Part shown: one piece after another, positions 30,532 through 39,146 of the stretch
Position numbering within the stretch: the stretch's first letter is position 1
Layout of the letters: every line of letters begins with the position of its first letter
NCBI GenBank assembly: GCA_023818965.1
Contig: JAMWCD010000006.1
Span: forward strand, 62,001-126,000
From: Candidatus Omnitrophota bacterium
GTDB taxonomy: Bacteria > Ratteibacteria > UBA8468 > B48-G9 > DTJG01
Direction: 5' to 3'
DNA length: 64,000 nt
The notes under the pieces: generated by a model
What the model was told of the DNA's origin: nothing
What the model saw: the letters and a program-made list of their open reading frames with translations, nothing else
The model's database searches: none
Program-made: the position numbers and the translations under genes

Positions 30532-31145
30532 TTGAAGAAAAAGGAATGATTGTGGGAAAGAAAATCAGTGGACAGGTGGCTACTATTTCCATCAGGGGAG
30601 AAAAAATTTTTGAGGATCTATCTCCTGGAGATAGCATCAGTGTTGATGGTGTATGTTTGACAGTTGAAAAAATTCATTTTCCAGTTTTTTCTGTTACTGT
30701 TTCCAGTGAAACAATGAGATTGACCACACTTGGTTCAATTTTACCCGGTACCCAGGTAAATCTTGAACGAGCATTAAAATATGGAGACAGAGTAGGTGGG
30801 CATCTTCTTTCAGGGCACATTGACTTTAAAACTAAGATCTCAGGAAAAACAGATGCTGGCAAAAGCACTGTTTTAAAAATAAAAATTCCACCTGATTACA
30901 GGAAATTTTTTGTTCCAAAGTGCTCAGTTGGTATTGATGGTATTTCTCTTACTGTTGCTGATATTAAAGGCGATGAAATTCTTATATGGTTGATACCTTA
31001 TACGATTGAAAATACCACAATGAGCAATAAAAAAACAGGTGACTATGTAAATGTTGAAATAGATATTGTTGTTAAATCGATTATTGAACGAAATGTTGTT
31101 TCAGGGGAAAGACATGACAAAATCAACAAAGAAGCAATTTTTTAA
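30516..31145 (+). CDS. ribE: Riboflavin synthase, alpha subunit
   Basis: 209 aa; 'MFSGIIEEKG', 'GDSISVDGVCLTV', 'GGHLLSGHID', 'SVGIDGISLTV'. Confidence 0.96.
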   Translation: MFSGIIEEKGMIVGKKISGQVATISIRGEKIFEDLSPGDSISVDGVCLTVEKIHFPVFSVTVSSETMRLTTLGSILPGTQVNLERALKYGDRVGGHLLSGHIDFKTKISGKTDAGKSTVLKIKIPPDYRKFFVPKCSVGIDGISLTVADIKGDEILIWLIPYTIENTTMSNKKTGDYVNVEIDIVVKSIIERNVVSGERHDKINKEAIF

Positions 31146-32367
31146 AGTTGATACTATTGAAAGTGCAATTGAGGATATAAAAAAAGGTAAATTTGTGATT
31201 ATTGTTGATGACGCAAAAAGAGAAAACGAAGGAGACCTTGTTGTTTCTGCTCAGAAGGTAACACCACGACACATCAATTTTATGGCAAAGTTCGCAAGGG
31301 GTTTAATATGTGTTGCTCTCACAGGAGAAAGAATCAATCAATTAAAATTATCACCAATGGTGGAAGACAATACTGCTTTACACCATACAAATTTTACTGT
31401 TTCGGTTGATGCGAAAAAAGGCGTTACAACAGGGATTTCTGCATTTGATAGGGCAAAAACAATAAAAGTTCTTATCAGTCCTGATACAAAGCCAGATGAT
31501 CTTGCAAAGCCAGGTCATGTTTTTCCAATAAAGGCAAAGGATGGAGGTGTTCTGGTTCGTGCAGGGCATACTGAAGCAGCGGTTGACCTTGCAAAACTTG
31601 CCGGACATTACCCTGCTGGTGTGATATGCGAAATCATGGCAGAAGATGGTTCAATGGCAAGGATGCCTGAATTAATCAAACTTGCGAAAAAACACAAATT
31701 GAAGATCATTACGATTGCAGATTTGATAAAGTACAGAAGGATGAGAGAAAAACTGGTTGAACGAATTCTATCCGTGGAATTACCAACAAAATTTGGGACA
31801 TTTGAACTATTCCTTTACAGGGATAAAATTGAAGGAAATAATCATCTTGCTCTTGTGAAAAAACTTGATACAGACAAAGTACCTCTTGTAAGGGTCCATT
31901 CTCAGTGCATTACGGGAGACATTTTTCATTCTTTCAGGTGTGATTGTGGAGAACAGTTGCACAGAGCGCTTTCAATGATTGCGCAGGAAGGTGGAGCACT
32001 GGTATATTTACCACAGGAAGGAAGAGGGATAGGGCTTGAAGACAAATTGAGGGCATATAAATTACAATCAGAAAAAAATCTTGATACAGTGGAAGCAAAT
32101 CTATATCTTGGCTATCCTGATGACATGAGAGATTATGGTATTGGTGCACAGATTCTTCTTGACCTTGGCTTTACAGATATTCGTTTGCTTACCAATAATC
32201 CAAGGAAGATTGTTGGGCTGGAGGGATATGGAATTAATATTGTTGAAAGACTTCCGATAGAAGTTCCACCAACACCTTATTCTGAGAAGTACCTGAGAAC
32301 AAAAAAGTTGAAAATGAAACATCTAATCAGTAATGTTTCAGTTCAAAAGGTAGTGTCAAATAAGTGA
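31114..32367 (+). CDS. ribBA: 3,4-dihydroxy-2-butanone-4-phosphate synthase / GTP cyclohydrolase II
   Basis: Start chosen at ATG 31114; '[16 protein letters not shown]', '[23 protein letters not shown]', '[20 protein letters not shown]'. Confidence 0.96.
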   Translation: MTKSTKKQFFKVDTIESAIEDIKKGKFVIIVDDAKRENEGDLVVSAQKVTPRHINFMAKFARGLICVALTGERINQLKLSPMVEDNTALHHTNFTVSVDAKKGVTTGISAFDRAKTIKVLISPDTKPDDLAKPGHVFPIKAKDGGVLVRAGHTEAAVDLAKLAGHYPAGVICEIMAEDGSMARMPELIKLAKKHKLKIITIADLIKYRRMREKLVERILSVELPTKFGTFELFLYRDKIEGNNHLALVKKLDTDKVPLVRVHSQCITGDIFHSFRCDCGEQLHRALSMIAQEGGALVYLPQEGRGIGLEDKLRAYKLQSEKNLDTVEANLYLGYPDDMRDYGIGAQILLDLGFTDIRLLTNNPRKIVGLEGYGINIVERLPIEVPPTPYSEKYLRTKKLKMKHLISNVSVQKVVSNK

Positions 32368-32404
32368 TGAAAGATTTCACAGGGAAGAATAAGAAAAATA
32401 AGAA

Positions 32405-32446
32405 GTTTCCTCCCCATTGAGGGGGGAGGGAAAGGGTGGGGGTGAA
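32405..32446. repeat. Left GC-rich inverted-repeat arm flanking the DUF559 ORF
   Basis: TTTCCTCCCCATTGAGGGGGGAGGGAAAGGGTGGGGGTGAAA; imperfect inverted match to 32779-32825. Confidence 0.8.
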
Positions 32447-32834
32447 AAAATATAAAGCAGGACTAAAGCATAAAGCGCGAAGATTAAGGAAGGAACTAAC
32501 AGAGACGGAGAAATACTTATGGAAGTATTTAAGGGACAAACAAATAGGAGGATTTAAATTTCGGCGTCAACAGCCAGTAGGCAGATACATAGTTGACTTT
32601 ATAAATTTTGAGAAGAAACTAGTTATAGAAGTAGACGGAGGGCAGCATTCAATTTATAAAAAGAGGGACATCATAAGGGATAAATATCTTAAAAAAGAGG
32701 GATACAGGGTCTTAAGGTTCTGGGACAATGAAGTTTTAAATAATATAGAGGGTGTTTTAGAGGTGATAATGCAAAATCTTTCACCCTCACCCCAACCCTC
32801 TCCCCTCAAGGGAGAGGGTGAAAGGAATAATTAG
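32436..32834 (+). CDS. DUF559 / very-short-patch-repair-like endonuclease domain protein
   Basis: 132 aa; 'LRDKQIGGFKFRRQQPVGRYIVDFINFEKKLVIEVDGGQH', 'EGYRVLRFWDNEVLNNIEGVLEVI'. GTG start (32436 or 32442). Confidence 0.88.
   Translation: MGVKKYKAGLKHKARRLRKELTETEKYLWKYLRDKQIGGFKFRRQQPVGRYIVDFINFEKKLVIEVDGGQHSIYKKRDIIRDKYLKKEGYRVLRFWDNEVLNNIEGVLEVIMQNLSPSPQPSPLKGEGERNN
32779..32825. repeat. Right GC-rich inverted-repeat arm, with internal perfect hairpin
   Basis: CTTTCACCCTCACCCCAACCCTCTCCCCTCAAGGGAGAGGGTGAAAG; CCCTCTCCC (32796-32804)/GGGAGAGGG (32810-32818), 5-nt loop. Confidence 0.85.
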
Positions 32835-32874
32835 CCAAAATTGGCAGAACAGTTCAAAAAACAAAGGGGGAAAA

Positions 32875-33339
32875 ATGAAAATCTTTGAAGGAAATTTATC
32901 TGCTGAAGGAAAACGTTTTGGGATTGTTGTGAGCAGATTTAATGAATTTTTAACAAAGAATCTTCTTGAGGGTGCACTTGATTGTCTCAAAAGGCATGGT
33001 GCAGTAGAAGAAAATATTGATGTTGTCTGGGTTCCAGGTTCTTTTGAGATTGGTTTTGCTGCAAGAAAAATGGCATCTTTGAAAAGATACAATGCCATCA
33101 TATGTCTTGGTGTTATTGTGAGGGGGGCAACTGCCCACTTTGAATATGTGGCAGGGCAGGTGACAAGAATACTCGGGCAGATTAATGGGGAGGGTGTTGT
33201 TCCTGTGACCTATGGAATTATTATTGCTGATAGCCTTGAGCAGGCAACTGAAAGGGTTGGGACGAAAATGGGAAACAAGGGATGGAATGCGGCGCTATCT
33301 GCAATTGAAATGGCAAATGTCAGTGAACAGTTGAAATGA
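32875..33339 (+). CDS. ribH: 6,7-dimethyl-8-ribityllumazine synthase
   Basis: Start at ATG 32875; 'GIVVSRFNEFLTKNLLEGAL', 'WVPGSFEIGFAARKMA', 'CLGVIVRGATAHFEYVAGQV'. Confidence 0.96.
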   Translation: MKIFEGNLSAEGKRFGIVVSRFNEFLTKNLLEGALDCLKRHGAVEENIDVVWVPGSFEIGFAARKMASLKRYNAIICLGVIVRGATAHFEYVAGQVTRILGQINGEGVVPVTYGIIIADSLEQATERVGTKMGNKGWNAALSAIEMANVSEQLK

Positions 33340-33758
33340 AAAAAATTTTTCGCAGGGCAAGAATTTTAGCCCTTGAAGTGTGTTATCAACTTGACATACA
33401 GAACCTGATGTGCTTAAAAAATGCAGATCAGGTGTTTGAGGATATGCAGGTAAATGACAGCAGTGTACTATCTCGTGCAAAAAAAATTGTTACTGGGGTA
33501 ATTACAAACCTCTCATTGATTGATGAATTGATTAAAAAACACAGTAAAAACTGGGATATATCAAGAATGGTCTATATAGACCGAAATATTTTAAGGATTG
33601 CGGTCTATGAAATGTTGTTTATGCCTGATGTCCCTGATATAGTCGCAATCAACGAGGCAATCGAGATTTCAAAAATTTATAGTTCATCTGAATCAGGCAA
33701 GTTTATCAATGGACTGCTTGATAGTATAAGAAAGGAAATTGTTTCTCAACAAAAATAA
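33336..33758 (+). CDS. nusB: Transcription antitermination factor NusB
   Basis: 140 aa; 'RRARILALEVCYQLDI', 'IDRNILRIAVYEMLF', 'AINEAIEISKIYSSSESGKFINGLLDSI'. Confidence 0.95.
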   Translation: MKKIFRRARILALEVCYQLDIQNLMCLKNADQVFEDMQVNDSSVLSRAKKIVTGVITNLSLIDELIKKHSKNWDISRMVYIDRNILRIAVYEMLFMPDVPDIVAINEAIEISKIYSSSESGKFINGLLDSIRKEIVSQQK

Positions 33759-33779
33759 ATCTTATTCGAGAGCAACGGG

Positions 33780-34715
33780 ATGAAACGATTTTTAAGTATT
33801 TTCCTCAAGACGGTTATCAGTGTCATTTTTATTTTTCTTGTGATAAGAAAGGTTGATATTTCTGCAATGGCAACAATTTTAAAACATGTCAATATTTATT
33901 CATTATTATGGGTTCTTTTTCTTAACTACACCATCACTTTTTTTATGGCATTGAGGTGGTACTATATTCTTTATGAATTCAGGGAAAAATTATCATTTTT
34001 AAATGTCTGGAAACTATCGCTGGTCGGGCTTTTTTTTAATGTATTGCTACCAACAGGAGCAGGTGGGGATGCAGTAAAAATTCTTTATATTACAAAGGGT
34101 GAAAATGAAAAATTAAAACTTGGCACATCTGTGATTTTTGACCGTTTTATTGGTTCATCAACCATTGTTCTTATGGCTATAATTAGTTTGCTTACATACC
34201 AGCGGAATCTACCGGAAAAATTAAAAATTACCCTTGTGTTTCTTCTTATTCTTGTGCTTTTTATATGGCTGCTAATTCTATCAGACAAACTTGCTGTTTT
34301 TACAGGGAAGATTTTTCCAGGAAAAATCAGGCAAAAACTAAAAATTTTCTATACTCATTTAAGAAACTATGGCATCAATGGTAAAATTCTTACAGGTTCA
34401 ATTTTCACCAGCATTTTTGTTCAACTTCTTTCAATATATGTTCAGTATCTTTGTTCAATTCTTGTTTCTCAATCAAGTTTTTCTCCTGTGCCATTTCATT
34501 TGTTTTTTGTCTTTATCCCGATGATATGGCTTTCTTCTATGATTCCATCACTTGGTGGACTTGGAATAAGAGAATATGGTTATCTATTCTTTTTTCATTC
34601 CTATCTTGGGAAAGATGCCGCAGTAGCATTATCAATTATCAATTTGCTTTTAATTTTTTCTCAGGCATTTCTGGGAGGATTGATATTTTTGTTTTTTCGT
34701 CCATCTCGCCAATAG
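33780..34715 (+). CDS. Lysylphosphatidylglycerol synthase TM region / UPF0104 flippase-like membrane protein
   Basis: 311 aa multi-TM; 'LLPTGAGGDAVKILYI', 'SLGGLGIREYGYLFFF'. Confidence 0.85.
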   Translation: MKRFLSIFLKTVISVIFIFLVIRKVDISAMATILKHVNIYSLLWVLFLNYTITFFMALRWYYILYEFREKLSFLNVWKLSLVGLFFNVLLPTGAGGDAVKILYITKGENEKLKLGTSVIFDRFIGSSTIVLMAIISLLTYQRNLPEKLKITLVFLLILVLFIWLLILSDKLAVFTGKIFPGKIRQKLKIFYTHLRNYGINGKILTGSIFTSIFVQLLSIYVQYLCSILVSQSSFSPVPFHLFFVFIPMIWLSSMIPSLGGLGIREYGYLFFFHSYLGKDAAVALSIINLLLIFSQAFLGGLIFLFFRPSRQ

Positions 34716-35657
34716 ATTTTATGGAGACCTTATTCAATATTTTTTCAATTTCCTCAGGTTCTGGAATTTCTGTTCCTGGTTTGATGGATTTTGCAGTTCC
34801 CGCAGCAGTCGCAAATAAAAGGGATTTTCGGAAATCACCTGAACGGGAAATTTCCATTGCAAAGGCACCAAGAAAAATATCTCCACAACCAACAGTATTT
34901 CCCTTTTTAATGGCGACGGATTTTGTATAATATGATTCGTTTTTTGAAAATCCAATGGCTCCTTTTTCCCCGAGTGTTATAATGAGAAAAGAGATGCCAC
35001 TACTGACAAATTTTTCAGCAGCATTTTTTAAAATTTCAAAGGATGTTATTTTTTTTGAAATCAGACGGGAAAATTCCCATATGTTTGGTTTTACAATATA
35101 TGGATGTGCTTGAATTCCATATTTTAATGGCTGATTGTCTGCATCAAGACATACCCTGATGGACGGGAAATTTTTTTTAAGATTATCAATGCACTTTTTA
35201 TAAAAATCTGCTGGTACACCAGGAGGCAGACTTCCTGAGAAAATGATGATACTACTGTTGTCAAACTTTCTTTTTGTAATGAAATCAAAGATTTTTTTTA
35301 TCCGGGATTCTGGAATGGGAAAACCCTGTTCATTAAATCTTAAGACACTACCATCCTGAAAAAAAAATTATAACTTTCTCTTGTTTCTCCTGACAGTTCC
35401 AGCAGGTCTATATTTTTTATTCCACAGGACAACAGTAAATTTTTTAATCTGATGCCATTATAGCCAGCAATAAGACCCAGAGGAATTACCTTTTGTTTAT
35501 ATTTATGAAGAAACCTTGCTACATTAAAGCCCTTACCGCCAGCATTAACCAGTTTTTGCCTGATTCTAATAATGTCATCAAATTTTACTGAATCCACAAA
35601 ACAATTGACATCAAGGCAGGGATTCAAGCATACTGTATAAAATTCTAATGTTTTCAT
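34639..35657 (-). pseudogene. PfkB-family sugar kinase (1-phosphofructokinase/tagatose-6-P kinase-like) split by a -1 shift at a T9 tract
   Basis: 5' part 35340-35657 'MKTLEFYTVCLNPCLDVNCF...NAGGKGFNVARFL...ESYNFFF'; one extra T restores an open frame to 34639, 'QDGSVLRFNEQGFPIPE...IIFSGSLPPGVP...GNTVGCGDIFLGAF'. Confidence 0.85.
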
Positions 35658-35658
35658 T

Positions 35659-35826
35659 TTATGTTGCTTGAGGTCTGTATTTCTTTATTTTTTTTCTTCT
35701 TCTCAACTGGCTTGGTTTTTCATAAAATTCACGTTTTTTTATTTCTCTGATAATTCCTTCTTTTTCAACCTCTCGTTTAAATTGTCGGAAGATTTTCTCA
35801 AAATTCTCGTGATGTTGTTTTTCCAC
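35659..35826 (-). CDS. rpsU: Small ribosomal subunit protein bS21 (start uncertain)
   Basis: 55 aa, absent from ORF track: '(V)[54 protein letters not shown]'; S21 motifs 'FKRxxxKxGIxREIKKRExxEKPS'. Confidence 0.82.
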   Translation of the reverse strand: MEKQHHENFEKIFRQFKREVEKEGIIREIKKREFYEKPSQLRRRKKIKKYRPQAT

Positions 35827-35847
35827 TGAGGAATAGTCACCCCCCTC

Positions 35848-36027
35848 CTAATATCTGTCTATGGCAAATAATTTTGAACCGCAATGTCTGCATGTTTTAT
35901 CGTTGCTCTTATAGCCATCAACAATGAAACATGTTCTGCAGCGAATATTGATTTTTTCAACAACCTGTGCTTGCACCTTTGTTGTTTCAGGTTGCGAGTC
36001 CTTTGCCTGTAATTTCTTTTCCTTCAT
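35848..36027 (-). CDS. Small zinc-ribbon-like protein
   Basis: 59 aa, absent from ORF track: 'MKEKKLQAKDSQPETTKVQAQVVEKINIRCRTCFIVDGYKSNDKTCRHCGSKLFAIDRY'; CxxC...CxxC. Confidence 0.75.
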   Translation of the reverse strand: MKEKKLQAKDSQPETTKVQAQVVEKINIRCRTCFIVDGYKSNDKTCRHCGSKLFAIDRY

Positions 36028-36045
36028 AATCTACCCCTTCCACTT

Positions 36046-36864
36046 TTAAAGTTCAATGATAACATTTTTCACAAGTTCTGTCAATAAGGGCTCTGCTTTT
36101 GAAGCATTGGCAAGGATTTCTTCAAATGTTGTAACCTTGAGGGCATCAGGTAGACACATATCAGTAATGACAGACATCCCAAAAACTTTCAAACCAGCGT
36201 GAACTGCTGCAATTACCTCAATAACTGTTGACATACACACCATATCAGCACCAATACCCCTGAGAAATCTATATTCTGCCTTTGTTTCAAGATTTGGTCC
36301 TGTTAAACCTACCAGAATCCCTTTTTTAACAGGAATTCCCTTTTTTAAAGCAATTTTCTCTGCCAGTTCAATAATTTCCAGATCATATGGTTGAGACATG
36401 TCAGGAAATCTTACACCAATTTCTTCATAATTCTGTCCAATCAGTGGATTATGTCCTGTAAGATTAATGTGGTCACAGATGATTACAATATCACCTGGTT
36501 TAAACATAGGATTTAATCCGCCTGCTGCATTTGATTCGAGGAGAATTTTCGCACCAAGAAATTTTAATACTCTGATAGGGAGAGCAATTTCTTTTGCAGA
36601 ATACCCCTCATATAAATGAAACCTCCCCTGAAAAGCAACCACCTTTTTATTTTTGATTCTTCCAAAAATAAGATTTCCCTGGTGGCCCTCCACAGTTGAA
36701 ACAGGAAAATTTGGAATTGCACTGTATGGAATACTTTTTTCAATATCAATACTTTCTGCAAATTTTCCAAGACCTGTGCCGAGGATGATGCCGATTTCAG
36801 GAATCATATCAACCTCATTTTTCAAAAATTTTGCTGACTGATTAATTTTTTCAAGTTCATTCAT
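36046..36864 (-). CDS. Purine-nucleoside phosphorylase
   Basis: 272 aa; 'GIILGTGLGKFAESI', 'VEGHQGNLIFG', 'FQGRFHLYEGY', 'LESNAAGGLNPMFKPGDIVIICDHINLTGHNPL'. Confidence 0.95.
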   Translation of the reverse strand: MNELEKINQSAKFLKNEVDMIPEIGIILGTGLGKFAESIDIEKSIPYSAIPNFPVSTVEGHQGNLIFGRIKNKKVVAFQGRFHLYEGYSAKEIALPIRVLKFLGAKILLESNAAGGLNPMFKPGDIVIICDHINLTGHNPLIGQNYEEIGVRFPDMSQPYDLEIIELAEKIALKKGIPVKKGILVGLTGPNLETKAEYRFLRGIGADMVCMSTVIEVIAAVHAGLKVFGMSVITDMCLPDALKVTTFEEILANASKAEPLLTELVKNVIIEL

Positions 36865-37699
36865 GTTCCCTCCGTGTATTATTTATGTTTTGACCGGACA
36901 ATTCTATTGCTCTTTTTTCTGCTGATTCAAAGGCGGATTGGAGAATTTTTGAAATGTTGCCTTCAATGAGTTTTGAAATGCCTGCAATGGTTGTTCCACC
37001 AGGAGAGCATACCCTTTCTTTTAAATCGGCTGGTGATTTTCCGGATTTTTGAAGCATCGTCCCTGAACCTTCAAATAATCCTGACACAATACGTGTTGAA
37101 ATATTTTTAGAAAAACCCCTGTTTCTCAAAAATTCCTCAATGATTTCCGCAAGATAAAAAATAAAGCCCGGACCACTTCCAGCAACTGCTGTTACAAGAA
37201 ACATATCTTTTTCTTTGACCTTAAAACAGAACGCTGTTTTTGAGAATATTGAAATAACATGTTTCAAAACAGGCGTTTTTACCTTTTTTGAACAATAACC
37301 AATTAATCCTTTTCCATATTCAATTGTAAGATTTGGCATCATCCTGATGATGGGTATGTTCCTTCTCAGAAAGGAATGCAGAGAATCAATTGTGATTCCT
37401 GCTGCAACACTTATTATTGTGGACGAATTTTTTATGTACGGTGCAATATCACCACATAGAGAAGGAATGTCTTTTGGTTTTACTGCCAGCAAAATAAAAC
37501 GTGATGATTCAACAAGGTGTCTGTGATTACAAATTTTTACATTGAACCGCTTTCTGAAATTTTCTGTTTTTTTCTTATCAATGTCACTGGCACAAATTTG
37601 TGCAGGTGAAACTTTGCTAAATTGAATAAGACCATTGACTATTGCCTGAGCGATATTGCCACAACCGATAATGCCAAATGTAAATTTTTCTTCTGTCAA
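36857..37699 (-). CDS. proC: Pyrroline-5-carboxylate reductase
   Basis: 280 aa; 'FGIIGCGNIAQAIVNGLI', 'LAVKPKDI', 'AVAGSGPGFIFYLAE', 'VCSPGGTTIAGI'. Confidence 0.94.
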   Translation of the reverse strand: MTEEKFTFGIIGCGNIAQAIVNGLIQFSKVSPAQICASDIDKKKTENFRKRFNVKICNHRHLVESSRFILLAVKPKDIPSLCGDIAPYIKNSSTIISVAAGITIDSLHSFLRRNIPIIRMMPNLTIEYGKGLIGYCSKKVKTPVLKHVISIFSKTAFCFKVKEKDMFLVTAVAGSGPGFIFYLAEIIEEFLRNRGFSKNISTRIVSGLFEGSGTMLQKSGKSPADLKERVCSPGGTTIAGISKLIEGNISKILQSAFESAEKRAIELSGQNINNTRREHE

Positions 37700-38442
37700 C
37701 CTGCTTCCTCTCCTTCCACTTCACCAACCTTGATCTGAAGGTTTTCCCTGTCTTCTATCCTCTCAATCATTCCGTCTCTGATCCATATGACCCTGTCAGA
37801 TACATCAAGCATTTTTAAATCGTGTGTTGCTGTGATAATGCTGACTTCTTTATTTCTATTCATCTCCTTAAGCAGGTGAATGATTTCTTTTCCTGTTTTT
37901 AAATCAAGATTTCCTGTTGGTTCATCTGCAAGAATAATCGCAGGGTCATTCGCAAGCGCCCTCGCAATTGCAACACGTTGTTGCTGTCCGCCTGAAAGTT
38001 CAAAAGGTTTATGATGTAATCTTGCACCCAGACCAACTGTTTCAAGTAATTCTTTTGCTTTATTCATTGCTTCATCCATTTCCATTCCACCAAAAATCAT
38101 TGGAAGCATAACATTTTCAAGTGCTGTCATAACAGGAATAAGATTAAATGTCTGGAAAATATAACCAATTTTTCTACATCTCAACCATGCAAGTTCATAT
38201 GCATCAAGTTGTGCAATATCCACTTCGTCAATATACACTTTCCCCTCTGTCGGTTTATCAAGTCCTCCTATCATATTGAACAGTGTTGTTTTTCCACTTC
38301 CTGAAGGACCCATAATTGATATGTACTCACCCCTATAAATTTCAAGGTCAATGCCCTTCAACACATTAAGTGGAATTTTACCAAGAAGAAATGTTTTCTT
38401 TAAACCAATTGTCCTTACAATTGCTTCTCTCGGCATAATCAT
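37696..38442 (-). CDS. ABC transporter ATP-binding protein (LolD/MacB-like)
   Basis: 248 aa; '[23 protein letters not shown]', '[32 protein letters not shown]'. Confidence 0.93.
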   Translation of the reverse strand: MIMPREAIVRTIGLKKTFLLGKIPLNVLKGIDLEIYRGEYISIMGPSGSGKTTLFNMIGGLDKPTEGKVYIDEVDIAQLDAYELAWLRCRKIGYIFQTFNLIPVMTALENVMLPMIFGGMEMDEAMNKAKELLETVGLGARLHHKPFELSGGQQQRVAIARALANDPAIILADEPTGNLDLKTGKEIIHLLKEMNRNKEVSIITATHDLKMLDVSDRVIWIRDGMIERIEDRENLQIKVGEVEGEEAG

Positions 38443-38450
38443 CTCCTTGT

Positions 38451-39104
38451 TTAGACCTCCCTGCGAATTGCTTCAGCCGGTTCAAGTTTTGCTGAAACAT
38501 ATGCAGGGTAAATTGCACCGATAACTGATATCAGTACTCCAAGTAAAATACTGAAAAGTGAATATTTTAAAAGCAGTCCTGCAGGGAAAATGTGCCATAT
38601 GAGCCCTTTATATCTTAAAACATAAACAAAAAATGTTGCCAGTGTCCCGAAAATAACACCGATGATGGAACCAACAAAACCCTGCATTGATGATTCAATA
38701 ATAAAAAGTTCAACAATGAACTTATCAAGGGCACCAAGACATTTCATCGTTCCGATTTCGCGAGAACGTTCTGTAACAGCCATAAGCATCGCATTAACAA
38801 TTCCTACGACACACACAATCAAAGACAGTGAAACAAGCCATAACTGACGAATTCTTATTTCCTCAAGATTTTGCTGAATTGTGATTTTAATGTTTTCAGG
38901 ACCTTTTTCAAGTATACCTGCTGTAAATGCGTTACTGCTTAATATGGACATTAAAAATGCAATGCCCAGAACAATGGACATTGTTACAATGATTGACCTT
39001 CCAAACCTTATTTTTATGCTTCGCATACTCATGTTGAAGGCATGACTCAACGGTAGTGTCAACTGCTTTCCAATTTTCTTTTTTTCTGGTACCCTGGTTG
39101 CCAT
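38451..39104 (-). CDS. Compact FtsX-like ABC permease
   Basis: 217 aa; C-terminal FtsX signature 'NAMLMAVTERSREIGTMKCLGALDKFIVELFIIES' and 'PAYVSAKLEPAEAIRRE'; lacks a large extracytoplasmic domain. Confidence 0.85.
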   Translation of the reverse strand: MATRVPEKKKIGKQLTLPLSHAFNMSMRSIKIRFGRSIIVTMSIVLGIAFLMSILSSNAFTAGILEKGPENIKITIQQNLEEIRIRQLWLVSLSLIVCVVGIVNAMLMAVTERSREIGTMKCLGALDKFIVELFIIESSMQGFVGSIIGVIFGTLATFFVYVLRYKGLIWHIFPAGLLLKYSLFSILLGVLISVIGAIYPAYVSAKLEPAEAIRREV

Positions 39105-39146
39105 TTTTACTCCTTGTTTGACAGATAAATTTTAAACCATTTTATT

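Noticed and set aside
34451-34930. 159-aa plus-strand ORF
   Set aside because: Out of frame with the flippase-like gene and antisense to the restored PfkB frame, both of which show clear family motifs.
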